64,000 bases of DNA from Streptomyces sp. TSRI0107 (GTDB lineage Bacteria; Actinomycetota; Actinomycetes; Streptomycetales; Streptomycetaceae). The position numbers and the translations under genes were made by a program. The notes beneath the pieces are model-generated. The model did not search any database, was not told the origin of the DNA, and saw nothing but the letters and a program-made list of their open reading frames with translations. Below are positions 11,224-19,697 of this stretch, in pieces. Each line of letters opens with the position of its first letter. Within the stretch, counting starts at the first letter, position 1. The DNA lies in assembly GCF_001905845.1 (NCBI RefSeq), contig NZ_LIVZ01000005.1, forward strand, positions 186,001-250,000, given 5' to 3'.

Positions 11224-11598
11224 TTGGCTGCTGAGCTGCACGTCGCGCTGGTCGCGGCCGACCGAGAGGTCTGGTCCGGCGAGGCCACCCTGGTCGTCGC
11301 GCGCACCACGTCCGGCGACATCGGCGTCATGCCCGGTCACCAGCCGCTGCTCGGTGTGCTGGAGTCGGGCCCGGTGACCATCCGTACGAGTGATGGTGGA
11401 ACGGTCGTCGCCGCGGTGCACGGCGGTTTCGTCTCGTTCGCGGACAACAAGCTGTCGCTGCTGGCCGAGATCGCCGAGCTGTCGGACGAGATCGACGTCC
11501 AGCGCGCGGAGCGGGAGCTCGAGCGCGCGAAGGCGGAGGGCGACGCCACCGCCGAGCGCCGCGCGGACGTCCGACTGCGTGCGGCGGCGGCGCGCTGA
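11224..11598 (+). CDS. atpC: ATP synthase F1 subunit epsilon
   Basis: Small F1 subunit (124 aa) that couples gamma to the c-ring and can inhibit ATP hydrolysis. The N-terminal beta-sandwich (AAELHVALVAADREVWSG, GDIGVMPGHQPLLGVL) and a C-terminal Arg/Glu/Ala helix pair are visible. The start is a TTG preceded by GAGGAG, an inefficient codon that fits low stoichiometry. It is the last atp gene; a long terminator follows. Confidence 0.95.
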   Translation: MAAELHVALVAADREVWSGEATLVVARTTSGDIGVMPGHQPLLGVLESGPVTIRTSDGGTVVAAVHGGFVSFADNKLSLLAEIAELSDEIDVQRAERELERAKAEGDATAERRADVRLRAAAAR

Positions 11599-11658
11599 CC
11601 CCGAGGGTCCCTCCCGGGCCGATTAGGCTCTGGGGGAGCGCCGAGTACTGACGTCACT

Positions 11659-11723
11659 CAGCCGCGGTCGGCACCGGAGCAATCCGGAGCCGGCCGCGGC
11701 TGAGGCAGATATAGAGGTTTTTT
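11659..11723 (+). terminator. atp operon terminator
   Basis: A 20-bp stem (11659-11678 with 11683-11702; 18 Watson-Crick pairs, one G-U pair, one mismatch) closes on a GCAA tetraloop. A run of six T residues lies 15 bases further on. It is positioned 60 bases after atpC, as expected for the end of the atp transcript. Confidence 0.8.
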
Positions 11724-11760
11724 CCGTTCCGTTACCTAGGAGACGAGGAGGTCGGTGTCG

Positions 11761-12207
11761 ATGGTCCTCGCTCTGACTGTGTGCGGAATCGTCGTCGCCC
11801 TCGTGGTGCTGGGGCTGTTCGTCTTCGGTCTGCGCCGCAGACTCATCCAGCGTTCCGGCGGCACCTTCGACTGTTCCCTGCGCTGGGACGCCCCGGAGCA
11901 GGACGACACCAGCGGCAAGGGCTGGGCCTACGGAGTGGCCCGCTACAACGGCGACCGCGTCGAGTGGTATCGCGTCTTCTCCTACGCCCCGCGCCCGCGC
12001 CGGGTCCTGGAGCGCTCGGCGATCGAGGTGGCCGGCCGGCGTCTGCCCGAGGGCGAGGAGGAGCTGGCGCTGCTCTCCGACGCGGTGATCCTCGCCTGTC
12101 TGCACCGGGGCACGCGGCTGGAGCTCGCCATGAGCGAAGACGCGCTGACCGGTTTCCTCGCGTGGCTTGAGGCAGCCCCGCCCGGTCAGCGCGTCAATGT
12201 CGCCTAG
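11761..12207 (+). CDS. DUF2550 membrane-anchored protein
   Basis: Conserved actinobacterial protein of 148 aa always found, to my knowledge, just after the atp operon. One N-terminal membrane helix (about 2-22) is followed by RRRLIQRSGGTFDCSLRW and a cytoplasmic domain rich in Arg/Glu. The role is unknown; its location suggests an envelope or bioenergetic function. GAGGAGG serves either the ATG chosen here or a GTG six bases earlier (11755). It converges on the chitinase gene with only 13 bp between stops. Confidence 0.85.
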   Translation: MVLALTVCGIVVALVVLGLFVFGLRRRLIQRSGGTFDCSLRWDAPEQDDTSGKGWAYGVARYNGDRVEWYRVFSYAPRPRRVLERSAIEVAGRRLPEGEEELALLSDAVILACLHRGTRLELAMSEDALTGFLAWLEAAPPGQRVNVA

Positions 12208-12220
12208 TACTGCTTGAGGT

Positions 12221-14053
12221 TTACTTCAGGCCGTTGGCCATGGCTCCCACCAGCTCACCGTTGCCGGTGTCGCCGCTGAACTCCCAGAAGAAGGCACCGC
12301 CCAGGCCCTGGTTCTTGGCCCACGTCATCTTGCTGCCGATGGTCGCCGGGGTGTCGTACGACCACCAGTTGGTGCCGCAGTGCGCGTACGCGGTGCCGGC
12401 GATGGTGCCGGTGGCCGGGCAGCTGTTCTTCAGGACCTTGTAGTCCTCGATGCCGGCCTCGTAGGTGCCGGCCGCCGGGCCGGTCGCGGTGCCGCCCGGG
12501 GTGGACTGGGTGACGCCGGTCCAGCCGCGCCCGTAGAAGCCGATGCCCAGCAGCAGCTTGGTCGCGGGCACACCGGTGGCCTTGAACTTGGCGATCGCCT
12601 CGGCGGAGTTGAAGCCCTGCTGCGGGATGCCGGAGTACGAGGTCAGCGGCGAGTGCGGGGCGGTGGGCCCGTTCTTCGCCCAGGCGCCGAAGAAGTCGTA
12701 CGTCATCACGTTGTACCAGTCGATGTACTGCGCGGCGGTGCCGTAGTCGGCGGCCTCGATCTTGCCGCCGGCGCTGGCGTCGGCGGTGACGGCCGCGGTG
12801 ACCAGGGCGTCGTTGCCGAACTCGGCGCGCATGGCCTTCATCATGCTGCTGAAGGCGTTCTTGGCGCTGGTGGTGTCGCAGCTGAGGCCGCAGGCGTTCG
12901 GGTACTCCCAGTCCAGGTCGATGCCGTCGAAGACGTCGGCCCAGCGCGGGTCCTCCACCAGGTCGTGGCAGGACTTGGCGAAGGCGGCCGGGTTCTTCAC
13001 GGCGTCGGGGAAGCCGCCGGACCAGGTCCAGCCGCCGAACGACCACAGCACCTTGATGTGCGGGTACTTGGCCTTCAGCTTGCGCAGCTGGTTGAAGTTG
13101 CCGCGCAGCGGCTGGTCCCAGGTGTCGGCGACGCCGTCGACGGACTGGTCGGCGGTGTAGGCCTTGTCGTAGTCGGCGTAGGCGTCACCGATGGTGCACT
13201 TGCCGCCCTGGACGTTGCCGAAGGCGTAGTTGATGTGCGTGATCTTCTCCGCGGAGCCGGAGGTGACCAGGTTCTTCACGTGGTAGTTGCGCCCGTAGAC
13301 GCCCCAGTTGGTGAAGTAGCCGAGGTTCACCTTGGCGCCGGGCTGCGGGCCGGGGCCGCCGTCGTCGCCGGTGGTGCGGACCGCGACCGCGCCGCTGACC
13401 GGGCCGGTCTGGTCGGCGGTGTCCCGCGCCTGGACGGTGTACGAGTAGTCGGTGGCCTTGGTCAGGCCGGTGTCCGTGTAGCTCGTTCCGGTGACGGTGG
13501 CGACCTTGGCGCCGCCGCGCAGGACGTCGTAGTTCTTGACGCCCTTGTCGTCGGTGGCCGCGCTCCAGCTGAGCTTCACCGAGGTGTCGGTGATGCCGGA
13601 GGCCGTCGGGGTGCCGGGGGCGCTCGGCGGGTTGTCGCCGGGGACGGTCGGGCCGCCGTCACAACTGCCGCCGTTGAGCTTGCAGTTGGCGGGGGCGCCG
13701 GTGCCGGTGCCGTTGAAGCCGAAGGTGACCGAGGCGCCGGGGGCGAGTGAGCCGTTCCAGGACTTGTTCTTGGCGGTCCAGTGGTTGCCGGAGGAGGTGA
13801 TGTCGGCGTCCCAGCCGGAGGTGACGGACGTTCCGGAGGGGAAGTCCCACTCGACCGTCCAGGAGCTGATGGCCGTGGTGCCGGTGTTCTTGACGGTCCA
13901 CTTGCCCTCGAAGCCGTTGCCCCAGTCCTGGGACTTGACGTAGGTGGCGGTGGCCTCGGTGGCGGCCTGCGCGGGGCTGGCGAGTCCGACCAGTCCGGCG
14001 AAGGGGAGCAACAGGGTCGCGAACCCTGCCGCGGCTCTGTGTCTGAAGCGCAT
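12221..14053 (-). CDS. chiC: Secreted family-18 chitinase with CBM2 and FnIII domains
   Basis: Exported endo-type chitinase (610 aa) that hydrolyses chitin to chitooligosaccharides. Signal peptide 1-30 ends in AQA. A family-2 carbohydrate-binding module (31-132) and a fibronectin type III module (143-228) precede the GH18 catalytic domain (about 240-610). The signature DGIDLDWEYP gives Asp376, Asp379, Asp381 and the acid/base Glu383. The domain order CBM2-FnIII-GH18 is that of Streptomyces ChiC. Regulation by DasR-type direct repeats is evident upstream. Standalone gene. Confidence 0.95.
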   Translation of the reverse strand: MRFRHRAAAGFATLLLPFAGLVGLASPAQAATEATATYVKSQDWGNGFEGKWTVKNTGTTAISSWTVEWDFPSGTSVTSGWDADITSSGNHWTAKNKSWNGSLAPGASVTFGFNGTGTGAPANCKLNGGSCDGGPTVPGDNPPSAPGTPTASGITDTSVKLSWSAATDDKGVKNYDVLRGGAKVATVTGTSYTDTGLTKATDYSYTVQARDTADQTGPVSGAVAVRTTGDDGGPGPQPGAKVNLGYFTNWGVYGRNYHVKNLVTSGSAEKITHINYAFGNVQGGKCTIGDAYADYDKAYTADQSVDGVADTWDQPLRGNFNQLRKLKAKYPHIKVLWSFGGWTWSGGFPDAVKNPAAFAKSCHDLVEDPRWADVFDGIDLDWEYPNACGLSCDTTSAKNAFSSMMKAMRAEFGNDALVTAAVTADASAGGKIEAADYGTAAQYIDWYNVMTYDFFGAWAKNGPTAPHSPLTSYSGIPQQGFNSAEAIAKFKATGVPATKLLLGIGFYGRGWTGVTQSTPGGTATGPAAGTYEAGIEDYKVLKNSCPATGTIAGTAYAHCGTNWWSYDTPATIGSKMTWAKNQGLGGAFFWEFSGDTGNGELVGAMANGLK

Positions 14054-14114
14054 TCCGCGCCTCCTTATGGGGATGTTGGGGGCGTGACTGAGCCTTCACG
14101 CCCACGGTGCCGCG

Positions 14115-14156
14115 AGAATAGAAAGGTCTGGACCATAGGTCAATAGGTCTGGACCA
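14115..14156 (-). promoter_or_regulatory. chiC promoter with two 12-bp DasR-type direct repeats
   Basis: On the minus strand TTGACC (14143-14138) and TATTCT (14120-14115) are separated by 17 bases, a good sigma-70-type (HrdB) promoter. TGGTCCAGACCT occurs twice (14156-14145 and 14135-14124), one copy upstream of the -35 box and one within the spacer, 21 bp apart. Such repeats in Streptomyces chitinase promoters are known to mediate chitin induction and glucose repression, and match the DasR responsive element. Confidence 0.85.
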
Positions 14157-14184
14157 CTCCCCAGGTCGCCGCGGGTGCCCCCCC

Positions 14185-14826
14185 TCAGATGCCCAACTCC
14201 TGCGCCAGCACGGCAGCTTGCACCCGGCTGCGCAGCCCGAGCTTCCCCAGCAGCCGGCTGACGTGCGTCTTCACCGTGGCCTCCGCCATGTCCAGCCGCC
14301 CCGCGATCTCCGCGTTCGACAGCCCCTCCCCGAGACACGACAGCACCTCGCGCTCCCGCCGCGTCAACTGTCCCAGCACTGCCGGCTCCGCCTTCGGCTC
14401 CCGCGCCGGCCCGGCCGCGAACTCGGCGATGAGCCGGCGCGTCACGGCCGGCGCGATCAGCCCCTCCCCGCCCGCCACCGTCCGCACCGCCGCCAGCAGA
14501 TCCCTCGCCTCGGTGTTCTTCAGCAGGAACCCGGACGCGCCCGCGCGCAGTGCCCCGAACACGTACTCGTCGAGGTCGAACGTGGTCAGCACCAGCACGT
14601 CCGCCAGCCCCTCCGCGACCACCTGCCGAGTCGCCGACACCCCGTCGAGCCGGGGCATCTGAACGTCCATCAGCACCAGGTCCGGCCGCAGCTCGCGGGC
14701 CAGCGCCACCGCCTGCTCGCCGTCCGCCGCCTCGCCGACCACCTCGATGTCGGGCGCGCTGCCCAGGATGAGCACCAGCCCGGCGCGGACGGCGGACTGG
14801 TCCTCGGCGACGAGGACGCGGATCAT
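14185..14826 (-). CDS. NarL/FixJ-type response regulator
   Basis: Cytosolic two-component regulator of 213 aa. The receiver domain has the acidic pair ED at 8-9, the phospho-acceptor Asp in LVLMDVQMP near 54, Thr in LVLTTFD and the conserved Lys in FLLKN. The C-terminal LuxR-type HTH begins LTRREREVLSCLGEGLSN. Its start overlaps the upstream kinase stop (ATGA), so it is paired with that kinase. The target is unknown; the chitinase next door has its own promoter and need not be regulated by it. Confidence 0.93.
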   Translation of the reverse strand: MIRVLVAEDQSAVRAGLVLILGSAPDIEVVGEAADGEQAVALARELRPDLVLMDVQMPRLDGVSATRQVVAEGLADVLVLTTFDLDEYVFGALRAGASGFLLKNTEARDLLAAVRTVAGGEGLIAPAVTRRLIAEFAAGPAREPKAEPAVLGQLTRREREVLSCLGEGLSNAEIAGRLDMAEATVKTHVSRLLGKLGLRSRVQAAVLAQELGI

Positions 14827-16013
14827 GCGGGGTCTCCTTCGACGGTGGGAAGTGTCGCGCGTACGGCCCAGATCTTGCCGTCCGCCGAGTCCTCGGGGCC
14901 CGCCTCCAGCGTGCCGTGCAGCAGGCCGGCCCGCTCCCGCATCCCGACCAGCCCCGCCCCGGAGCCGGGCGCGCGCGGGGCGTCCCGGTCGCCGTACGGG
15001 CTGGTCACGGCGATGGTGAGCGAGCCGTCGAGCTGGGCGAGGGTCACGTCGACGGGGCCGGGCCCGGCGTGCTTGAGGGCGTTGGTCAGGCACTCCTGGA
15101 CGATCCGGTAGGCGGCCAGTTCCACCGGCGCGGGCAGGCCGCGGTCGTACTCGGCGCGCAGGGTGACGTCGAGGCCGTTGGCGCGGGCGGTGTCGACCAG
15201 CGTGCCCAGGCCGTCGAGGGTGGGTGCGGCGGACGGCCCGGTGTCGGCGCCCGCGTCCCGGAGGATGCCGATGAGGCGGCGCATCTCGGCCAGGCCCTCC
15301 ACGCTGTTCTCCCGGATGACGCCGAGGGCCCTGCGGGTGGTGTCCGGGTCGTCCAGGGACAGCGCGGCCGTGGAGTGGATGGCGATCGCCGAGAGATGGT
15401 TGGCGACCAGGTCGTGCAACTCCCGCGCCATCCGCGCCCGCTCGGCCCCGACCGCCTGCACCCGGTCCATCTCGGCCAGCAGCGCGGTCTGCTCGGCGCG
15501 CAGCCGCGCGGCCTCGGCGGCCTCGCGGTGGTTGCGCACGATCAGGCCGGTGGAGGCGGGCGCGAACGCGACGATGGCGACGCCCGCGCCGATCAGCAGC
15601 GCCTCGGGCACGCGCCACGCCGCGAACGACACCCCCGTCGCCGCCACCGACATCAGTCCGGTGATCCAGGGGATGCGCCGGGCCGAGGCCGGGGTGCCGT
15701 ACAGCACGGCCGCGTACATCACGTCGGTGAACATCACCAGGGTGGCCAGGTTGCCCTGGGTCATGGTGTCCAGGGTCAGCGCGGCCGTGGCCGTCAGCAG
15801 GGCGGTGCGCGGGGCGGCCCGGCGCATCAGCTCGCAGCCCGCCATCACCGCCAGCGGGACCAGCAGCGGCCAGCGTCCCGGGAAGAGCACGATGGGTTCA
15901 CCGGCCGGGCGGGTGGCCAGGCCGATGCCCCACAGCAGCAGCCCGCCGAGCAGCCCGGCCAGCGCGACGTACGCGTCGAAGCGGTGCGGGCGGGGGAGTC
16001 GCGGAGCGGCCAT
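14823..16013 (-). CDS. Sensor histidine kinase (HisKA_3 type)
   Basis: Membrane sensor kinase with several N-terminal hydrophobic segments and almost no extracytoplasmic part, suggesting it senses the membrane. The phospho-acceptor motif is ARELHDLVANHLSAIAIH; the ATPase domain has IVQECLTNALKHA and GAGLVGMRER. I take the ATG leading into the first membrane helix; an ATG at 16076 would add 21 residues with codons such as AGG, TTG and GAT atypical of this genome. Coupled with the response regulator by a four-base overlap. Divergent from a small membrane protein gene. Confidence 0.9.
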   Translation of the reverse strand: MAAPRLPRPHRFDAYVALAGLLGGLLLWGIGLATRPAGEPIVLFPGRWPLLVPLAVMAGCELMRRAAPRTALLTATAALTLDTMTQGNLATLVMFTDVMYAAVLYGTPASARRIPWITGLMSVAATGVSFAAWRVPEALLIGAGVAIVAFAPASTGLIVRNHREAAEAARLRAEQTALLAEMDRVQAVGAERARMARELHDLVANHLSAIAIHSTAALSLDDPDTTRRALGVIRENSVEGLAEMRRLIGILRDAGADTGPSAAPTLDGLGTLVDTARANGLDVTLRAEYDRGLPAPVELAAYRIVQECLTNALKHAGPGPVDVTLAQLDGSLTIAVTSPYGDRDAPRAPGSGAGLVGMRERAGLLHGTLEAGPEDSADGKIWAVRATLPTVEGDPA

Positions 16014-16165
16014 GAACCCATCCAACACGGCGCGCGCCGCGCTCGCCTGATCCCCGCGGACGGTCCTCGACTGCATCTTTCGATGTACCGCGAGTTCGTC
16101 ACCGCCGACGACGATCTCCGCCGCTTCCGCCGGGAGCCTGGAAGGGTGACCGAAGGGAGCATGTC

Positions 16166-16795
16166 GTGATCGTCACGTTGATCATCGCCTGCGAGGTCGG
16201 CTTCTGGGTGCTGCTGGCGCTGGGCCTCGCCGTCCGCTATCTGCTGAAGTGGCGCCGCACCAGCGTCGTCGTGCTGTTGTGCGAGCCGGTCCTGGAGCTG
16301 GTGCTGTTCGTGGCGACGGCGATCGACCTGAAGAACGGGGCCGAGCCGAGCTGGGAGCACGGCGTCGCGGCGCTGTACATCGGCTACACGGTGGCGTTCG
16401 GCCACTACACCATCCGCTGGCTCGACGGCCACGCCGCGCACCGCCTGGCCGGCGCCCCGCCCCCGCCGAAGCCCCCGCGCTACGGCCGCGGCCGCGCCGT
16501 GCACGAGGCGAAGCTGTGGCTGCGCGCGGTGCTCGGCGGCGCGGTCGCGCTGGGGCTGCTCCAGCTCGCGGTCTGGTACGTCGGCGACTCCGGGGACGTC
16601 GGTTCGCTGCGCTCGTTCCAGTGGGTGGCGCTGCGGGTGGTCGGCATCTACGGCCTGATCGCGCTGTCGTACACCGTCTGGCCGCGCAAGGCGCCGGCGG
16701 GGGAGCAGGACTCAGCGCTCACCGCCCGGGACCCAGAGCACGTCCCCGACGTCCTTGTTCGCGATCCGCGCAAGGATGAAGAGCAGGTCCGATAG
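16166..16795 (+). CDS. Small integral membrane protein of unknown function
   Basis: 209 aa with about four to five hydrophobic segments (near 2-22, 30-50, 70-85, 115-135, 150-170) and a charged C-terminal tail. I do not recognise a catalytic motif. The GTG start has GGGAG upstream. It is divergent from the kinase gene and so may be related to what that kinase senses. Its last 84 bases overlap the end of the convergent adenosyltransferase gene, which makes the two transcripts antisense to each other at their 3-prime ends. Confidence 0.75.
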   Translation: MIVTLIIACEVGFWVLLALGLAVRYLLKWRRTSVVVLLCEPVLELVLFVATAIDLKNGAEPSWEHGVAALYIGYTVAFGHYTIRWLDGHAAHRLAGAPPPPKPPRYGRGRAVHEAKLWLRAVLGGAVALGLLQLAVWYVGDSGDVGSLRSFQWVALRVVGIYGLIALSYTVWPRKAPAGEQDSALTARDPEHVPDVLVRDPRKDEEQVR

Positions 16796-17284
16796 GCGGT
16801 TGAGGTAGGTGGCCGTCAGGGGGTTCATGGTCTCGCCGTGGACCTCCATCGCCGCCCACGTGGACCGCTCCGCCCGGCGGACGACCGTGCAGGCCTGGTG
16901 CAGCAGGGCCGCGCCGGGCGTGCCGCCGGGCAGGATGAAGGAGCGCAGCTTCTCCAGCAGCTCGTTGAAGCGGTCGCAGTCCTCCTCCAGCCGGTCGATG
17001 TAGAACTGCTCCACCCGCAGCGGCGGGTACTCGGGGTTCTCCACGACCGGCGTCGACAGGTCCGCGCCCACGTCGAACAGGTCGTTCTGCACGCGGGTGA
17101 GGACCTTGACGACCTCCTCGTCCAGACCGCCCAGCGCGATCGCCGTGCCGATCACCGCGTTGGCCTCGTTGGCGTCGGCGTAGGCGGAGATCCGCAGGTC
17201 CGTCTTGGCGACCCGGCTCATGTCGCCGAGGGCGGTGGTGCCCTGGTCACCGGTCCTGGTGTAGATGCGCGTTAGATTGACCAT
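16712..17284 (-). CDS. Cob(I)alamin adenosyltransferase, PduO type
   Basis: Transfers the adenosyl group of ATP to cob(I)alamin to make coenzyme B12 (190 aa, cytosolic). The ATP-binding TRTGDQG is at 9-15; VVRRAERSTWA and YLNRLSDLLFILAR in the C-terminal half are also family motifs. The product is the cofactor of acyl-CoA mutases such as IcmA encoded 32 kb away, and the MeaB chaperone is also in this window. It follows the ABC permease by 20 bp in the same direction and may be co-transcribed. Its 3-prime end overlaps the opposite membrane protein gene. Confidence 0.93.
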   Translation of the reverse strand: MVNLTRIYTRTGDQGTTALGDMSRVAKTDLRISAYADANEANAVIGTAIALGGLDEEVVKVLTRVQNDLFDVGADLSTPVVENPEYPPLRVEQFYIDRLEEDCDRFNELLEKLRSFILPGGTPGAALLHQACTVVRRAERSTWAAMEVHGETMNPLTATYLNRLSDLLFILARIANKDVGDVLWVPGGER

Positions 17285-17304
17285 GTGGCCAGCGTAGTGA
17301 CCGG

Positions 17305-18054
17305 CTAGGCCCCGGCGGTACGGAAGACCCGTGTGCCCACCGTCACGGAGAGCACGGCGAGGCCGACGGCGACCAGGGTGCCGTAGAGCATGTCCGCGGT
17401 CGTGTAGTGGCCGACGTACGCGTCCCGCATGGCGTCCACCAGGTAGCGGAACGGCACGCAGTGGGAGAGGACGTCCAGCCAGGCCGGTCCGAGACTCATC
17501 GGCAGCATCAGGCCGGACAGCAGCATGGACGGCATGCTGACGGCATTGATCAGCGGCCCGAACTCCTGCGGACTGCGCATCCTCATCGCCAGCGCGTACG
17601 ACAGCGAGGCGAGCGAGACGGTCAGCAGGGCGACGAAGCCGAAGCCGATCAGCACGCCGGCCAGCGGTGCCCGCAGCCCCATCAGCAGCGCGGCCAGCAC
17701 CAGCAGCACCGCCTGGAAGACGAACACGGTGGCGTCCCGCAGGACCCGGCCCAGCAGCAGCGCCAGCCGGTTGACGGGGGTCACGCGCATCCGCTCGACG
17801 ACGCCCTCGCCCTTCTCGACGAGGATCATGAACCCGGCGAACAGGGCTCCGAAGAGTCCGAGTTGCATCAGCAGCCCCGGCACCAGCACCTGCCAGGAAC
17901 TGCCCTGCCCGCCCAGCGGCAGACCGGTGAGCAGCGGACCGAAGAACAGCAGATAGAGCAGGGGCATGAAGGCGCCGAAGAGCATCGCGAAGCGGGAGCG
18001 CAGGGTCTGGCGGGCGTACCGCCCGTAGATCAGCGCGGTGTCGTGCAGCAGCAT
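17305..18054 (-). CDS. ABC-2 type exporter permease
   Basis: Integral membrane half of an ABC exporter (249 aa, six hydrophobic segments) of the DrrB/NodJ type. The segment RMRVTPVNRLALLLGRVLRD in the first cytoplasmic loop is typical. It lies 10 bp after its ATPase gene. Substrate unknown; DrrAB-like pairs usually export amphipathic drugs or lipids. The divergent TetR gene suggests ligand-inducible expression. Confidence 0.9.
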   Translation of the reverse strand: MLLHDTALIYGRYARQTLRSRFAMLFGAFMPLLYLLFFGPLLTGLPLGGQGSSWQVLVPGLLMQLGLFGALFAGFMILVEKGEGVVERMRVTPVNRLALLLGRVLRDATVFVFQAVLLVLAALLMGLRAPLAGVLIGFGFVALLTVSLASLSYALAMRMRSPQEFGPLINAVSMPSMLLSGLMLPMSLGPAWLDVLSHCVPFRYLVDAMRDAYVGHYTTADMLYGTLVAVGLAVLSVTVGTRVFRTAGA

Positions 18055-18064
18055 CCGGTGGCTC

Positions 18065-18847
18065 CTATACGGCGACGGGGGCGGCGTCGGCCGGGACCGT
18101 CCCGCGGCCGGTGATGGCGAGGAACGTCTCCTGGAGGGTGGCGTCGACGGAGCCGCCGTACCGGAGCTTCAGCGCGGCCGGGGTGCCCTCGGCCGCCACC
18201 GTTCCCCGGTCGACGACGACCAGCCGGTCGGAGAGGGCGTCGGCCTCGTCGAGGTAGTGGGTGGTCAGGAAGACGGTCGTGCCGTGCTCGTCGCGCAGCC
18301 GGCGGACCAGCTCCCACAGGTCGGCGCGGGCGGCGGGGTCGAGGCCGGTCGTCGGCTCGTCGAGGAAGAGGACCCGGGGGCGGTGGGTGAGCGCCATCGC
18401 GATGTCGAGGCGGCGGCGCTGGCCGCCGGACAGCTCCGCGGTCCTGCGGTCGAGGAGGCCGGTGAGGTCCAGCTCGTGCGCCAGCTCCTCGGCGCGCTCG
18501 CGGGCCCGGGCCTTCGGCAGGCGGTACAGGCGGCCCTGGGTGACCAGTTCCTCGCGCACCCCGATCTGTCCGTCGACGCCGCCCGACTGGGCCACGTAAC
18601 CGCACGCGCGGCGCACTCCCACGGGGTCGGTCGCCAGGTCGCAGCCCGCGACGGTGGCGGCGCCGCCGGTGGGCTTCAGCAGCGTGGTGAGCATCCGCAG
18701 GGTGGTGGTCTTGCCCGCCCCGTTGGGGCCCAGGAAGCCGAGGATCTCGCCCGGCCGCACGGTGAGGTCGATGCCGCGGACGGCCTCCACGGCGCCCTGT
18801 TTCGTCTGGAAGGTACGGGCCAGTCCGGCCGTACTGATGATTGCCAT
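18065..18847 (-). CDS. ABC exporter ATP-binding protein (DrrA-like)
   Basis: 260-aa ATPase. Walker A is GPNGAGKT near 39-46, the signature is LSGGQRRRLDIAMAL, Walker B is VLFLDEPTTGLDP, and the H-loop is LTTHYLDEAD. The DrrA-like C-terminal extension (KLRYGGSVDATLQETFLAITG) is present. First gene of a leftward unit with the permease and probably the adenosyltransferase. Starts 82 bp from a divergent TetR gene. Confidence 0.93.
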   Translation of the reverse strand: MAIISTAGLARTFQTKQGAVEAVRGIDLTVRPGEILGFLGPNGAGKTTTLRMLTTLLKPTGGAATVAGCDLATDPVGVRRACGYVAQSGGVDGQIGVREELVTQGRLYRLPKARARERAEELAHELDLTGLLDRRTAELSGGQRRRLDIAMALTHRPRVLFLDEPTTGLDPAARADLWELVRRLRDEHGTTVFLTTHYLDEADALSDRLVVVDRGTVAAEGTPAALKLRYGGSVDATLQETFLAITGRGTVPADAAPVAV

Positions 18848-18860
18848 GGCACGAGAAAAA

Positions 18861-18871
18861 CAGAGTCTCTG
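18861..18871. promoter_or_regulatory. Candidate operator between ABC exporter and TetR genes
   Basis: CAGAGtCTCTG is a perfect 5-bp-arm palindrome in the 82-bp divergent gap, 14 bases upstream of the ATPase start. The surrounding sequence is unusually AT-rich for this genome (runs of A and T), as promoters are here. It is short, so only a candidate binding site for the adjacent TetR protein. Confidence 0.4.
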
Positions 18872-18929
18872 AAATTTTGCAATGACCCCAACTTTTCATC
18901 GGCTCCAGCGAAGCCGGTAGCATGCGGGC

Positions 18930-19571
18930 ATGGCCGAGGGACTCAGAGAGCGGAAGAAGCGGCAGACCCGGCAGTACATCTCCGATGTCGCCACGGGCCT
19001 GTTCCTGGAGCGCGGCTTCGACGCCGTCACCGTCGCGGAGATCGCCGAGGCCTCGAACGTCTCCGTCAACACGGTCTACAACTACTTCCCGGCCAAGGAG
19101 GACCTGTTCCTCGACCGCTCCAGGGAGGTCGTCGACCGGCTCTCGCGCTGGGTGCGCGGCCGCCGCGACGGCGAGTCCGCCGCCGCGGCGGTGCTGCGCG
19201 AACTGCGCGACGAGGTCGAGGCGGTCTCACCCCGCATGGGGCTGATGGACGGCTATGCCCGGTTCATGACGGTGATTCACGACTCGCCCGCCCTGCGCTC
19301 CCGGCTCTGGGCCATCAGCCAGGAAGTCGTCCACGACCTCGAACGCACCCTCGCCGAGGAGACCGGCGCCGAGCCCGGCGACCCCATGCCGGCCCTGATC
19401 GCCGGTCAGGTCAACTGGCTCCACCAGACGGTGATGGCGGTCATCGGCCGGCGCATGATGGAGGGCGGCCGGCCCGCCGAGGTCTCCCGCGAGGTGCTGG
19501 TGCTGCTCGAGGAGATGGAGGGGCTGTTGAGCGAGAGGGTGCTCAACTACGCCGTACGTGGCGCGGAATGA
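18930..19571 (+). CDS. TetR-family transcriptional regulator
   Basis: 213 aa; N-terminal HTH spans about 8-55 (RQYISDVATGLFLERGFD, VTVAEIAEASNVSVNTVYNYF). The C-terminal ligand-binding half is unlike the N-terminal half of other regulators here. Divergent transcription from the ABC exporter suggests it represses the exporter and itself. Effector unknown. Confidence 0.92.
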   Translation: MAEGLRERKKRQTRQYISDVATGLFLERGFDAVTVAEIAEASNVSVNTVYNYFPAKEDLFLDRSREVVDRLSRWVRGRRDGESAAAAVLRELRDEVEAVSPRMGLMDGYARFMTVIHDSPALRSRLWAISQEVVHDLERTLAEETGAEPGDPMPALIAGQVNWLHQTVMAVIGRRMMEGGRPAEVSREVLVLLEEMEGLLSERVLNYAVRGAE

Positions 19572-19697
19572 CCCCTGGCGGTGTGATGTCCGTCATGTGA
19601 GACGTGACGCGCATTACTTACCGGTCACACAGCCCCTCACGAGCGCTAGTGTCCGCCCGAGAGGAACAAGGACAGCGCGTATCAGGGGAGTCGCACA

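Noticed and set aside
12380..13750. 456-aa plus-strand frame opposite the chitinase gene
   Set aside because: Gly/Val/Arg-rich mirror of the GH18 coding sequence; chitinase motifs on the other strand are decisive.
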